64,000 nt of DNA from Flavobacteriaceae bacterium (GCA_018669795.1 JABHSQ010000009.1:1-64000), one strand, 5' to 3'; shown: positions 47,217 to 57,254, counted from the first letter of the stretch. Notes: generated from the letters alone by a model not told the origin. Translations and numbers: made by a program.

Positions 47217-47383
47217 GAACGCACAATTCTTTTTCCTGAAGTTTAAACGACTACAAGTATAATTTATTTTGATTTATTAAATTACTTAATCACAAAGAAT
47301 ATGGCATCTGAATTTTAAACCATTTAGAACAGCTCTTAATAGCTATTTTTTAATTACTTATACTTGCTCTCTGCCCTAGATTA

Positions 47384-49837
47384 TTAAGAAATTGTTTTTG
47401 CATTTTTTACTTTTTGTTTGGTAAGTGCAACATCTATAACCTGACTCATTTCTTTAACATAATGAAATGTCAAGCCTTTTACATATTCAGGTTTAATTTC
47501 TTCAATATCCCTCCTATTCTCTTCACAAAGCATAATTTCCTTGATATGTGCTCTTTTTGCAGCCAATATTTTTTCTTTAATCCCACCTACAGGAAGCACT
47601 TTGCCTCTTAAGGTAATCTCCCCCGTCATTGCTAAACTCCTTTTTACTTTACGTTGAGTATATAAAGAAACTAAAGATGTTAACATGGTGATCCCAGCAC
47701 TTGGCCCATCTTTTGGAGTTGCTCCTTCTGGAACATGAATATGTACATTGTATTTACTAAATATACCTGGAGAAACTCCTAATAGTTCCGCATTGGCTTT
47801 GATATATTCCATTGCAATGGTAGCAGATTCTTTCATTACCTTACCTAAATTACCAGTTAAAGTAAGATTGCCCTTTCCTTTAGAGATAATAGACTCAATA
47901 AATAAAATATCCCCTCCAACTCTTGTCCAAGCTAAGCCGGTAACAACACCAGCAACATCATTATTTTCATATTTATCTCTTTCTAATTTTGGAGCTCCTA
48001 ATACTTCAACAATAATAGCATTGCTTACCTTTTTAACATATTCTTCTTCCATTGCAATTTTCATCGCAGCATAACGAACCATTTTTGCCAATTGCTTCTC
48101 CAAACCTCTTACACCACTTTCACGAGTATATCCTTCTACAATTTTTTCTAGCTGTGGCTTTCCAATTTTTAAATCATTTTTATTTAAACCATGATCTGAT
48201 AATTGTTTTGGCAATAGATGGCGTTTTGCAATTTCAATTTTTTCTTCAATAGTATAACCAGATACATTAATTATTTCCATGCGATCACGAAGTGCAGGCT
48301 GTATGGTACCCAAACTATTTGAGGTTGCGACAAACATAACTTTAGATAAGTCATATCCAACTTCTAAGAAATTATCATAAAATGAATTATTCTGTTCTGG
48401 ATCTAGTACTTCTAACATTGCTGAAGAAGGATCTCCTTGACTTCCAATAGATAGTTTGTCAATTTCATCTAACACAAAAACTGGATTTCCTGTTTCTGCT
48501 TTTTTAATATTTTTTAATATTCTACCAGGCATTGCCCCAATATAAGTTTTACGATGCCCTCTAATTTCAGATTCATCTCTCAAACCACCCAAAGACATTC
48601 TTACATATTTTCTACCCAATGCTTCAGCAATAGATTTTCCTAATGAAGTTTTACCCACACCAGGAGGTCCGTACAAACACAAAATTGGAGATTTCATGTC
48701 GTTACGAAGCTTTAATACGGCAAGATGCTCTATAATACGTTTTTTGACATCGTCCAAACCAAAATGATCTCGATCTAGTATTTTACGCGCTCTTATTAAA
48801 TCAAATTTGTCGGTACTATACTTATCCCAAGGTAAATCTAAATACAATTCTAAATAATTACGCTGTATTCCATATTCTGCAACTTGCGGATTCATACGTT
48901 GTAATTTAGCCAATTCTTTTTCAAAATGTTCAGCCACTTCTTTATTCCAAATTTTCTTTTTGGAACGTTCTCTCATTTCTTCTATTTCTTCTTCAGAGGT
49001 ATTACCCCCTAATTCCTCTTGAATGGTTTTCATTTGTTGATGAAGAAAATATTCTTTTTGCTGTTGACTTATATCACTTTCAACTTTAGATTGTATATCG
49101 ATTCGAAGTGATAATTTTTTCAATTCAATTTCCATAAAGCGCAATGTTTCCATTGCACGAACTTTAAGGTCATTTATCTCTAAAAGATTTTGTTTATCAC
49201 CAACAGGAACATTCAAATTTGAAGAAACAAAATTGATTAAAAACGAGCTGCTCTCAATATTTTTAATAGCAAAAGCGGCTTCAGAAGGTATATTAGGGCT
49301 GTTTTTAATGATTTCTAATGATTTTTCTTTAATCGAATCTATAATAGCCTTAAACTCTTCATTCTCTTTTGCAGGTCTGGCCTCAGGAACTTCCTTAATA
49401 GTTGCTGTCATATATGGATCAGAAGTAATGACCTCACTAACTTCAAAACGTTTTTGACCCTGTAAAATTACAGTTGTATTGCCATCAGGCATTTTTAATA
49501 CCCTCAATATTTTTGCAACCGTACCTACCGTATTTATATCTTTTAATTCTGGATTCTCTACATTTTCATCTATTTGAGAAACTACACCAATAATTTTATT
49601 TCCTTTATTGGTTTCATTAATTAACTTAATAGATTTATCACGTCCAGCAGTAATAGGTATTACCACACCAGGAAAAAGAACCGTATTGCGCAAAGGCAAA
49701 ATAGGCAGTATTTCTGGCAACTCTTCTTTATTCATAGCTTCCTCATCCTCAGGAGTCATTAAAGGAATTAATTCTGCATCTTCATTTAAATCTTGAAATG
49801 ACAAACTGTCGAGAGATGTTATTTTTGATCTAGCCAT
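47384..49837 (-). CDS. lon: Endopeptidase La (Lon)
   Basis: An 817-residue ATP-dependent serine protease. The LAN substrate domain begins [12 protein letters not shown]. The AAA+ core has [13 protein letters not shown] (Walker A), [10 protein letters not shown] (Walker B) and [11 protein letters not shown]. The protease domain has the catalytic Ser in [11 protein letters not shown] and the Lys in [13 protein letters not shown] start at 49837 ([12 protein letters not shown]), as flavobacterial Lon proteins begin this way. The frame also extends to 49864, which would add nine residues. It degrades misfolded and regulatory proteins in the cytoplasm. Confidence 0.93.
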   Translation of the reverse strand: MARSKITSLDSLSFQDLNEDAELIPLMTPEDEEAMNKEELPEILPILPLRNTVLFPGVVIPITAGRDKSIKLINETNKGNKIIGVVSQIDENVENPELKDINTVGTVAKILRVLKMPDGNTTVILQGQKRFEVSEVITSDPYMTATIKEVPEARPAKENEEFKAIIDSIKEKSLEIIKNSPNIPSEAAFAIKNIESSSFLINFVSSNLNVPVGDKQNLLEINDLKVRAMETLRFMEIELKKLSLRIDIQSKVESDISQQQKEYFLHQQMKTIQEELGGNTSEEEIEEMRERSKKKIWNKEVAEHFEKELAKLQRMNPQVAEYGIQRNYLELYLDLPWDKYSTDKFDLIRARKILDRDHFGLDDVKKRIIEHLAVLKLRNDMKSPILCLYGPPGVGKTSLGKSIAEALGRKYVRMSLGGLRDESEIRGHRKTYIGAMPGRILKNIKKAETGNPVFVLDEIDKLSIGSQGDPSSAMLEVLDPEQNNSFYDNFLEVGYDLSKVMFVATSNSLGTIQPALRDRMEIINVSGYTIEEKIEIAKRHLLPKQLSDHGLNKNDLKIGKPQLEKIVEGYTRESGVRGLEKQLAKMVRYAAMKIAMEEEYVKKVSNAIIVEVLGAPKLERDKYENNDVAGVVTGLAWTRVGGDILFIESIISKGKGNLTLTGNLGKVMKESATIAMEYIKANAELLGVSPGIFSKYNVHIHVPEGATPKDGPSAGITMLTSLVSLYTQRKVKRSLAMTGEITLRGKVLPVGGIKEKILAAKRAHIKEIMLCEENRRDIEEIKPEYVKGLTFHYVKEMSQVIDVALTKQKVKNAKTIS

Positions 49838-50125
49838 ATATTTGTTTAGGACATAATGGCACAACTATTATAATTAAAATAGTAGGACATGATGTATTAT
49901 ATTTTATTAATCTTATTTACCGTACTGAAATTCAGCGATTAGCTTTATAACAGCCTTAGTTTCTGTTTTTTTTAAGTCAATTTTTATGCCATTCTAATCG
50001 GTTCTAATAGTATTGATTAATTAAAATTTTATAAATAACGATAACATTATTTAACATATACTACCTTTAGGCTAACAATTGTTATTATTGTACCACTAAT
50101 TAAATACTACTATAAAATTAAAACG

Positions 50126-50857
50126 ATGAAAATATTAATACACTATTTATTAGCAATTGCACTAACCTTAGTATCTCATAATAAAAGTTTTGCACAGTTT
50201 AAAAAAGTAAAAGGAAGCGGAAACGTAACGACCAAATCCCATACAACTTCAGATTACCATAAAGTAGATGTTTTTGGTTTTATGAATGTTCAACTAGAAA
50301 AAGGTACAGAAGGAACGATTAGGGTAACTACAGATGAAAACATTCATGAATATGTAAGTGTTAAGTCCAATGAAGGAGTTTTAAAAATTAAAATTAAAAG
50401 CAATGTAAATATTAGCACTAAAAAAGGCCTTCATATTGCAGTACCTTTTAAAGACTTAGACAATGTATCCTTAACAGGATCTGGAGATATATTAACAAAA
50501 AACCAAATAAAGAGCGATCAATTTGAGGCAGAAGTAACTGGTTCTGGAGATATGATTCTAGATATTGATGTTAACAGATTAGACGCTAAACTAACTGGTA
50601 GTGGAGATTTAAAAATTACTGGTACCGCAACAGATTTAGAAATTAAAGTAACTGGATCTGGTGATTTTGATGGAGGATCTCTTATTTCTCAAAACGTTGA
50701 AGCCTATGTTTCAGGATCTGGAGATGCAAGTGTTGTTGCAAAAAACAGCATTAAAGCAAGGGTTAATGGATCTGGAGATATAGATTATTCAGGAAACCCT
50801 AGTAAAAGCAATAATAAGGTAATGGGATCTGGAGATATAAGCGCTAATAAGCTATAG
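50126..50857 (+). CDS. Exported GIN-domain (DUF2807) beta-helix protein
   Basis: A 243-residue protein with a signal peptide (about 1-23, ending SFAQF). The head GIN domain has KGSGNVTTKSHTTSDY and a beta-helix of repeated Gly-Ser-Gly-Asp turns. I count seven GSGD turns, as in TGSGDI, TGSGDM, TGSGDLKI, TGSGDFDG, SGSGDASV, NGSGDIDY and MGSGDISA. These form the rungs of the helix. It is probably a periplasmic or surface protein with unknown partner. A perfect bidirectional terminator follows. Confidence 0.85.
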   Translation: MKILIHYLLAIALTLVSHNKSFAQFKKVKGSGNVTTKSHTTSDYHKVDVFGFMNVQLEKGTEGTIRVTTDENIHEYVSVKSNEGVLKIKIKSNVNISTKKGLHIAVPFKDLDNVSLTGSGDILTKNQIKSDQFEAEVTGSGDMILDIDVNRLDAKLTGSGDLKITGTATDLEIKVTGSGDFDGGSLISQNVEAYVSGSGDASVVAKNSIKARVNGSGDIDYSGNPSKSNNKVMGSGDISANKL

Positions 50858-50870
50858 ATTTAAAGTATAA

Positions 50871-50903
50871 AATAAACCTCCTAGAATAAGTAGGAGGTTT
50901 ATT
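50871..50903. terminator. Bidirectional terminator between convergent genes
   Basis: A perfect 13-bp stem (50871-50883 with 50891-50903, loop GAATAAG) lies between the GIN gene and the convergent three-repeat lipoprotein gene. T and A flanks allow termination in both directions. Confidence 0.8.
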
Positions 50904-50921
50904 ATGTTTTATTGAGTGTTA

Positions 50922-52319
50922 TTAAAATTCTAATATAAACTCACCTTCAGTAACTTCATAAACTGTAGGATCTTGATTTGTTTGATCTATTGCAGAATAT
51001 GAAAAAGTTCCTTCAATAATACTAGCTTCCACATCATAATCTAAAATAGTTAAGGTGCCTGGACTAGAGATGTAAGTCATTGAAACGCCAATTTCTGGAG
51101 TATATTGACTAAATTTTTCACTTCCATTAATTAAGCTAGTTGTTAATTCATAAGTTCCAACCTCAATATCACTTGGGAAAAATAATCCCATTTTTTGACC
51201 TGAAGTAGAAATTATAGCAGTTATATTAAATCGAGAAACTCCATTAAATATTGACGTTCCTACTGAAATAGAATCCGGACCAAAAAACTCACCATCAATT
51301 ATTGCTGAGAAACTAGTAATTGTTTCTCCAGGAGATGAAATATAATCTACTTCAAAATTACCGTCTGTAATTTCAGCTACTGTTGGGTCAATGCCTAATG
51401 GATCGGTTGCCGTAAAATTAAAAGTTGCTTCTATAATACCCGTCAAGGTATTAAATTTACTAATTGTAATAGTTCCTGGATTGGATGTTAAATTCTCTCC
51501 AATAGCTGCAGGATTGTATAGACTAATTAATTTTGTTCCATCGGAAAGAGCTTCCATCTCAAAAGTTCCAAGACCTAAATCTTCAGGAATATCGATTCTT
51601 ATAATTTCTCCTGCTTCATTAACAGCAACAATCTTAACTATAGAAATTCCTGCCACTTCATTTAGTGTAGTTGTTACAGATTCGGCATCAAAATCAATAC
51701 CACCTACTTTTGCAAAAAACTTATCATTAGTTGGTGTTCCACCACCACCTTCATCTTGGTTAATAAAGCTAATTTTATTAAACATTCCATTTGTAATATC
51801 CTCATCTTCTATAATTTGATCTCCATTTGTGTCCAATATTGGATTACCATCAGCATCTACAGCCAATCTAAATCCAGTAAAACTAAAGGTTCCTGTAATT
51901 GTTAAATTTTGAATATCAAATTCTGTAATATTTAATTGACCTGAAGCTCCAAATGCCTCTAGAGAAACATAAGGACTAATTTGGCTTGTTTCAAAATAAG
52001 ATCCGCTATTATCAGTTCCTGCAACAGCTGTTAAATTAAATGTCCCGATTCCAGGATTTTCAAAAATTAAAATAATACTTTCTCCAGTTTCTATTATAGA
52101 ACCTGTTATGGTTAAAATATTGGCAGTACTTAATACTCCTGTTGCAATATCTGCAGTAAAGTTATTAAATCCTATATCAGCTCTAAACTCACCTACATCT
52201 ATATTAATTATATCTCCATTCTGTGGAAAATCACCTTCTAAGGCTTCATTAACACAGGCAGAAAAATTAATAAAGACAACTAGGGAAAGTGTCCATTTTA
52301 AAAGTTGAAATTTTTTCAT
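50922..52319 (-). CDS. Exported lipoprotein with three tandem DUF6252-like domains
   Basis: A 465-residue protein with a lipoprotein signal (lipobox FSAC, Cys22). The rest divides into three copies of a domain of about 130-140 residues. Each has a start such as FRADIGFNNFTAD, FAKVGGIDFDAES and FSAIIDGEFFGPD, then IxxSGxx-type strands, then a GTLTILDYDVEASIIEGTFS-like strand pair near its end. They resemble DUF6252-like flavobacterial domains. Function unknown; a surface adhesin or sensor is possible. It lies 52 nt after the UMF1 gene. Confidence 0.75.
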   Translation of the reverse strand: MKKFQLLKWTLSLVVFINFSACVNEALEGDFPQNGDIINIDVGEFRADIGFNNFTADIATGVLSTANILTITGSIIETGESIILIFENPGIGTFNLTAVAGTDNSGSYFETSQISPYVSLEAFGASGQLNITEFDIQNLTITGTFSFTGFRLAVDADGNPILDTNGDQIIEDEDITNGMFNKISFINQDEGGGGTPTNDKFFAKVGGIDFDAESVTTTLNEVAGISIVKIVAVNEAGEIIRIDIPEDLGLGTFEMEALSDGTKLISLYNPAAIGENLTSNPGTITISKFNTLTGIIEATFNFTATDPLGIDPTVAEITDGNFEVDYISSPGETITSFSAIIDGEFFGPDSISVGTSIFNGVSRFNITAIISTSGQKMGLFFPSDIEVGTYELTTSLINGSEKFSQYTPEIGVSMTYISSPGTLTILDYDVEASIIEGTFSYSAIDQTNQDPTVYEVTEGEFILEF

Positions 52320-52371
52320 AAGTAGTTTTTATTTTCTAATAACAGCAAACATAAATAAAAATTGTGGTGTT

Positions 52372-53685
52372 TTACTTATTTCTTGGTATTCTAAATAATA
52401 AAAGTGCTCCAATTATAAAAAATAGCACTAAAAAGAGGATTGAATTACGCATACTGCCTGTTAATTGGTCAATGATACCGTATATTAACATTCCGATTAC
52501 AATTCCAATTTTTTCAGAAACATCATAAAAACTAAAATAGGAGGTGGTATCTTTTGTTTCTGGTAAAAATTTTGAATAGGTAGATCTTGACAAAGCTTGT
52601 ATACCACCCATCACCAAACCAACAAATCCAGCAGTAGCATAAAATTGAACAGGAGAAGTAATGAAAAATGCAACAACGCATATTACTGCCCAAATTCCAT
52701 TAATAACGATTAGTGTAGGGATATTTCCATATTTATCTGAAGCTTTTGATGTTAATTGAGCTCCAATAATTGCAACTAATTGTATAATTAAAATACTTGA
52801 AATTAAACCAATTGTTTTTTGATCATCATCACCCCAATTTATCTCCTGTTCTCCAAAATAAGCGGCAACTAACATTACCGTTTGTACGGCCATACTATAA
52901 ACAAAGAATGCACACAAATAGCGTTTAAGTACTAAGTTTTTAGACAGTGACCCATATACACCTTGTAACTCTTTAAAACCATCCAATAAAATTTTCCACG
53001 TCACTTTATTTTTAGACTTATTTCCTTTGGGTAAATAATAAAAAGTATATTGACTAAAAACAATCCACCAAATTCCAACAGATATAAAAGAATATTTCAT
53101 TGCCATCATTTTTGCAGCACCATCATCACCTAAACCAAAAGCAGCTGGCATCATTATCATTGCCAAATTAAATAACAATAAAATCACACTTCCTATATAT
53201 CCTAATGAAAATCCTTTTGCACTTAATCGATCCTGCTGTTCTGGAAATGCTACATCTGGCAAATAGGAATTGTAAAATACCCAGCTACTCCAAAAACCAA
53301 CTAATGCCAAAAAATAAAACAACAAACTAACAAAGATATTTTCTAAGTTAAAGAAGTATAAGCCCATACAAGAAAGTGCTCCCAAATAACAGAAAAATTG
53401 CATAAATACTTTCTTATTACCTACAAAATCAGCAATACCTGAAAGGATCGGAATTAGCAAAGAAACGATAACAAATGCAGCGGCAGTGGTATAGCTAATA
53501 AGCGGAGTACTTCTTATTTCTCCTCCAAAAATAGTGACTGAATTAATTCCTGCAGAACTAAATAATGCTTGATAATAAATTGGGAATACCGCAGACGCAA
53601 TTACCAAACTATAAACTGAATTTGCCCAATCATAAAATGCCCAAGCATTCAATAATTTTTTACTTCCCTTTTTTAGGTGTTGCAT
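52372..53685 (-). CDS. UMF1 family major facilitator transporter
   Basis: A 437-residue protein with 12 predicted membrane helices. The opening FYDWANSVYSLVI and GFSLGYIGSVILLLFNL are typical of the UMF1/Atg22-type MFS family, which in fungi exports amino acids from vacuoles. The central loop after helix 6 is Lys-rich (KGNKSKNKV). The last cytoplasmic block has SRSTYSKFLPETKDTTSYFSFYD, a signature stretch of the family. The substrate in bacteria is unknown. Confidence 0.85.
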   Translation of the reverse strand: MQHLKKGSKKLLNAWAFYDWANSVYSLVIASAVFPIYYQALFSSAGINSVTIFGGEIRSTPLISYTTAAAFVIVSLLIPILSGIADFVGNKKVFMQFFCYLGALSCMGLYFFNLENIFVSLLFYFLALVGFWSSWVFYNSYLPDVAFPEQQDRLSAKGFSLGYIGSVILLLFNLAMIMMPAAFGLGDDGAAKMMAMKYSFISVGIWWIVFSQYTFYYLPKGNKSKNKVTWKILLDGFKELQGVYGSLSKNLVLKRYLCAFFVYSMAVQTVMLVAAYFGEQEINWGDDDQKTIGLISSILIIQLVAIIGAQLTSKASDKYGNIPTLIVINGIWAVICVVAFFITSPVQFYATAGFVGLVMGGIQALSRSTYSKFLPETKDTTSYFSFYDVSEKIGIVIGMLIYGIIDQLTGSMRNSILFLVLFFIIGALLLFRIPRNK

Positions 53686-53843
53686 ATTAAATATTATAAT
53701 TAATTAAGATCAAAGAAGATTAGATGTGAGTTATTCATAATTGTGATATTAAAACTTTTTAAAGGTACTAATTTTTCTATATTTATACCCTGCATTTTTG
53801 TTTTGGAACGAATTTTGCAAATAACAATAAAAAAAACATTATT

Positions 53844-54338
53844 ATGAAAAAACTACCCTTACTTTTTACACTTTGTGCATTCGTTTTATTATCTTCTTGT
53901 ACTGGACCTGTTGGCCCTCCTGGTTATTCAGGATTAGGGCAAGTATTTGAAGCTACTGCAAATTTTAATCCAGGAAATAGTTATAGTAGACTGGTAACAT
54001 TTCCATCAGATATAGTAGTTTATGAATCTGATGTTGTTTTGGTTTATTTATTAGAAGACGTAGTCGATGGTAATATTGATGTTTGGAGTCAATTACCTCA
54101 AACTTATTTTCTAAATCAAGGAATCTTATTATATACATTTGACCATACTTATATAGATGTAAATATATTCCTAGATGCAAATTTTAACCTAAACACCTTA
54201 GGTGTTGAATATACTGACAATCAAATATTTAGAATAGCAATTCTTCCAGCTGAATATGCAAATAGCAACTTAAGTATGAATGAGTTAATGAATAAAATAC
54301 AATTAGAAGCTTCAGACATTCAATTACTATCAAACTAA
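53844..54338 (+). CDS. Small lipoprotein with collagen-like GPVGPPGY start
   Basis: A 164-residue protein with a lipoprotein signal (lipobox LSSC, Cys19). The mature N terminus has TGPVGPPGYSG, a collagen-like Gly-Pro tract that makes a flexible stalk. A compact beta-rich domain follows (VFEATANFNPGNSYSRLVTF; IFRIAILPAEYA). I recognise this as a family seen in flavobacteria but no function is known. It stands before the two msrB genes with a 48-nt gap on the same strand. Confidence 0.75.
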   Translation: MKKLPLLFTLCAFVLLSSCTGPVGPPGYSGLGQVFEATANFNPGNSYSRLVTFPSDIVVYESDVVLVYLLEDVVDGNIDVWSQLPQTYFLNQGILLYTFDHTYIDVNIFLDANFNLNTLGVEYTDNQIFRIAILPAEYANSNLSMNELMNKIQLEASDIQLLSN

Positions 54339-54386
54339 TCGTGTGTAAATCAAATATTTTATAAAAATTAAACATAATATTTAAGA

Positions 54387-54878
54387 ATGAAAAATCTTGC
54401 ATTATTGTTGTTGAGTATCGTATTATTTAGCTGTAACACAAAAGCTCAGTCTAAGAAAGGTGCAGATCTTTTTCCTATTACTAAGACCGAAGCAGAATGG
54501 AAAGAAACGCTAAGCCCACAAGAGTATTATATCTTGCGTGAAAAAGGCACTGAACGTCCCTTTTCGAGTGAATTTAATAAAAACCATAACAAGGGTACAT
54601 ATATTTGTGCAGCCTGTGACACACCTTTATTTAAAAGTGAATATAAATTTGACAGCGGTTCAGGTTGGCCAAGTTTCGATCGAGAAATAAAAGGGAATGT
54701 AGAATTCTCAACTGATAATGACTTGCTATATACTAGAACGGAAGAGCATTGTGCAAGCTGTGGTGGTCATTTAGGTCATGTCTTTAACGATGGCCCTGCT
54801 AACACGACTGGCTTGAGACATTGTATTAATGGTGCGGCTCTTAAATTTATTCCCATAAAAACGATGGATGAAAAATAA
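54387..54878 (+). CDS. msrB: Methionine-R-sulfoxide reductase MsrB, lipoprotein form
   Basis: A 163-residue protein with a lipoprotein signal (lipobox LFSC, Cys16), so it would act in the periplasm. The MsrB fold has zinc ligands CAAC and CASC, SGSGWPSFD, GGHLGHVFNDGP and the catalytic Cys146 in RHCINGAAL. The position before GWPSF is Ser here, where the second MsrB has Cys. It reduces Met-R-sulfoxide in periplasmic proteins. Its end overlaps the next gene by 11 nt. Confidence 0.93.
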   Translation: MKNLALLLLSIVLFSCNTKAQSKKGADLFPITKTEAEWKETLSPQEYYILREKGTERPFSSEFNKNHNKGTYICAACDTPLFKSEYKFDSGSGWPSFDREIKGNVEFSTDNDLLYTRTEEHCASCGGHLGHVFNDGPANTTGLRHCINGAALKFIPIKTMDEK

Positions 54879-55269
54879 TATATTCCCAAATCAAGAACCT
54901 GAAGAATACTGGAAAGAGAAACTTTCAAAGGAAGCCTACCATGTGTTACGTGAAAAAGGAACAGAACGTCCATTCACTGGGAAGTTTAATCTTCATTTTG
55001 AAAACGGCAACTATCAATGTGGAGCCTGCAATGTTCCATTATTTAAAAGTAGCCAAAAGTTTGAAAGTGGTTGTGGCTGGCCCTCTTTTGATGATGCAAT
55101 TGAAGGAAGTATAAAAAATGTATTGGATAAAAGTCTTGGAATGTTGCGAACAGAGATTGTCTGTAATAACTGTGGTGGTCACATCGGTCATCTTTTTAAC
55201 GATGGTCCAACCGAAACGGGCCAACGTTATTGTGTAAATTCTTTATCTATCGATTTTAAGAAAGATTAA
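54868..55269 (+). CDS. msrB: Methionine-R-sulfoxide reductase MsrB, cytoplasmic form
   Basis: A 133-residue protein without a signal peptide. The zinc ligands are CGAC and CNNC, with SGCGWPSFD and GGHIGHLFNDGP, and the catalytic Cys122 is in RYCVNSLSI. It has an extra Cys just before GWPSF, which could serve as the resolving Cys. Its ATG lies within the last codons of the previous gene (11-nt overlap in another frame), so translation is coupled. Together they form a lipidated plus cytoplasmic pair. Confidence 0.93.
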   Translation: MKNNIFPNQEPEEYWKEKLSKEAYHVLREKGTERPFTGKFNLHFENGNYQCGACNVPLFKSSQKFESGCGWPSFDDAIEGSIKNVLDKSLGMLRTEIVCNNCGGHIGHLFNDGPTETGQRYCVNSLSIDFKKD

Positions 55270-55400
55270 TTTTTATAATTAATTTTAAAACAGCATCTAT
55301 AATTATATTCTTTTTTGGAATTGATTTATGATGCTTTTTTATTACATTACATATACATTTTGTAATTTCGCATTTTAGAAAACTAATAAAAATCAATAAA

Positions 55401-56777
55401 ATGAGCAAATACGATATTATAGTTTTAGGAAGTGGTCCTGGCGGGTATGTTACCGCTATTAGAGCATCACAATTAGGTTTCAAAACCGCAGTTATAGAAA
55501 AAGAAAGTTTAGGTGGTGTTTGCCTTAATTGGGGCTGTATTCCAACTAAAGCATTGCTTAAAAGCGCTCAAGTATTCGATTATTTAAAACATGCAGAAGA
55601 TTATGGTTTAAGTTTAGAAAATCTAGATAAAGACTTCACTAAAGTGGTAGAACGTAGTCGTGGGGTAGCGAATGGAATGAGTAATGGTGTTCAGTTTTTA
55701 ATGAAAAAAAATAAGATTGATGTCATCAATGGTTTTGGAAAACTAAAACCAGGAAAAAAAGTGGAAGTTGATGGAAAAGAATATACAGCAGACCACATAA
55801 TAATAGCTACAGGATCTCGCTCAAGACAATTACCAAATATACCTCAAGATGGTAAAAAAGTAATTGGGTATAGAGAAGCTATGACTTTAAAAAAGCAACC
55901 TAAAAGTATGATAGTAGTGGGTAGTGGTGCAATTGGAGCTGAATTTGCACATTTCTACAATGCCATGGGAACCCAGGTAACTATTGTAGAATACTTACCA
56001 AATTTAGTGCCTCTAGAAGATGAAGAAGTATCGAAGCAATTTGAACGCTCCTTCAAAAAAGCGGGAATTAAAGTAATGACCAATGCTTCTGTTGAAAGTG
56101 TTGACACCTCAGGAAAAAGTATAACAGCGACTGTTAAAACTAAAAAAGGAGAAGAAGTTTTAGAAGCTGAAATTGTGCTTTCTGCTGTAGGTATAAAATC
56201 AAACCTCGAAAACATTGGTTTAGAAGAGGTAGGAATCGTTGTAGATCGCGATAAAATAGTAGTAAATGATTGGTACCAAACTAACATCCCAGGCTATTAT
56301 GCTATTGGAGATATTACTCCCGGTCCTGCATTAGCACATGTAGCATCTGCAGAAGGCATTACTTGTGTGGAGAAAATAAAAGGAATACATGTAGAAGCAA
56401 TTGATTACGGAAATATTCCAGGTTGTACCTATGCAACACCTGAAATTGCATCGGTTGGAATGACCGAAAAACAAGCTATAGAAGCGGGTTATGAATTAAA
56501 AATTGGAAAATTCCCGTTTTCAGCCTCTGGAAAAGCCAGTGCAGCTGGAACTAAAGAAGGCTTTGTAAAGGTTATTTTTGATGCTAAATACGGAGAATGG
56601 TTGGGATGCCATATGATTGGCGCTGGCGTAACCGATATGATTGCAGAAGCTGTTTTAGGTAGAAAGTTAGAAACTACGGGGCATGAAGTTTTAAAAACCA
56701 TACACCCTCATCCAACCATGAGTGAAGCAGTTATGGAAGCTGTTGCTGATGCTTATGGTGAAGTGATACATTTGTAA
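55401..56777 (+). CDS. lpdA: Dihydrolipoyl dehydrogenase
   Basis: A 458-residue FAD enzyme that reoxidises dihydrolipoamide in 2-oxoacid dehydrogenase or glycine cleavage complexes. The FAD fold starts at residue 4 (YDIIVLGSGPGGYVTA). The redox disulfide is in GGVCLNWGCIPTKAL (CxxxxC, residues about 40-45). NAD-binding GSGAIGAEFA follows, and the C-terminal HPHPTMSEAVMEA supplies the catalytic His-Glu. It is monocistronic by spacing, with a strong terminator after it. Which complex it serves cannot be told here. Confidence 0.94.
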   Translation: MSKYDIIVLGSGPGGYVTAIRASQLGFKTAVIEKESLGGVCLNWGCIPTKALLKSAQVFDYLKHAEDYGLSLENLDKDFTKVVERSRGVANGMSNGVQFLMKKNKIDVINGFGKLKPGKKVEVDGKEYTADHIIIATGSRSRQLPNIPQDGKKVIGYREAMTLKKQPKSMIVVGSGAIGAEFAHFYNAMGTQVTIVEYLPNLVPLEDEEVSKQFERSFKKAGIKVMTNASVESVDTSGKSITATVKTKKGEEVLEAEIVLSAVGIKSNLENIGLEEVGIVVDRDKIVVNDWYQTNIPGYYAIGDITPGPALAHVASAEGITCVEKIKGIHVEAIDYGNIPGCTYATPEIASVGMTEKQAIEAGYELKIGKFPFSASGKASAAGTKEGFVKVIFDAKYGEWLGCHMIGAGVTDMIAEAVLGRKLETTGHEVLKTIHPHPTMSEAVMEAVADAYGEVIHL

Positions 56778-56791
56778 AAGAAAAAAGAAAA

Positions 56792-56832
56792 CTTAAAAAA
56801 AACGTCTCATTAAAGTGAGATGTTTTTTTTAT
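56792..56832. terminator. Terminator of lpdA, also of aroQ
   Basis: A 9-bp stem with one G-U pair (56801-56809 with 56816-56824, loop TTAAAG) lies between the lpdA stop and the aroQ stop, with A on the left and a T run on the right. It can act in both directions. Confidence 0.8.
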
Positions 56833-57242
56833 AAAAAACTTTGTAAGCCCAATTCATAACTTTTCAATCCAAAACCAAGGATTATCCCTTTTGCATTGGG
56901 AGAAATAAATGATTGATGTCTAAACGCTTCTCTAGCATAGGTATTGGATATATGAACCTCGATTACTGGGGTAGTAATAGCCTTTACCGCATCACCAATA
57001 CCTATAGAAGTATGCGTATACGCAGCAGCATTTAGAATTATCCCATCATAAGAATAACCAATATCTTGAATTTTACCTATCAGTTCACCTTCTATGTTAG
57101 ATTGAAAACAAGAAAGTGTTACTTGGGGATACCTAGCTTCTAAACCATCATAGAAATCTTCAAAAGATTGATTCCCGTAAATACCTGGCTCTCTTTTTCC
57201 AAGTAAGTTGATATTGGGACCGTTGATAATCATTATTTTCAT
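56829..57242 (-). CDS. aroQ: Type II 3-dehydroquinate dehydratase
   Basis: A 137-residue enzyme of the shikimate pathway that dehydrates 3-dehydroquinate. The type II motifs are NGPNINLLGKREPGIYG (active-site Arg and Tyr), FQSNIEGELIGKI, NAAAYTHTSIGIGDA and EVHISNTYAREAFR. Size fits the type II family. TATATTTG on the minus strand (57254-57247) ends 4 nt upstream of the ATG, so the transcript may be leaderless. It is the last gene of its strand group here. Confidence 0.95.
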   Translation of the reverse strand: MKIMIINGPNINLLGKREPGIYGNQSFEDFYDGLEARYPQVTLSCFQSNIEGELIGKIQDIGYSYDGIILNAAAYTHTSIGIGDAVKAITTPVIEVHISNTYAREAFRHQSFISPNAKGIILGFGLKSYELGLQSFL

Positions 57243-57246
57243 ATAT

Positions 57247-57254
57247 CAAATATA
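57247..57254 (-). promoter_or_regulatory. -7 element of aroQ
   Basis: TATATTTG on the minus strand fits TAnnTTTG and ends 4 nt before the aroQ ATG. No TTG lies at the expected -33 distance. With a start about five bases after the element, transcription would begin at or next to the ATG. Confidence 0.5.

Noticed and set aside
47414-49796. Several + strand frames inside lon
   Set aside because: They lie opposite conserved Lon motifs and have no homologue-like sequence.
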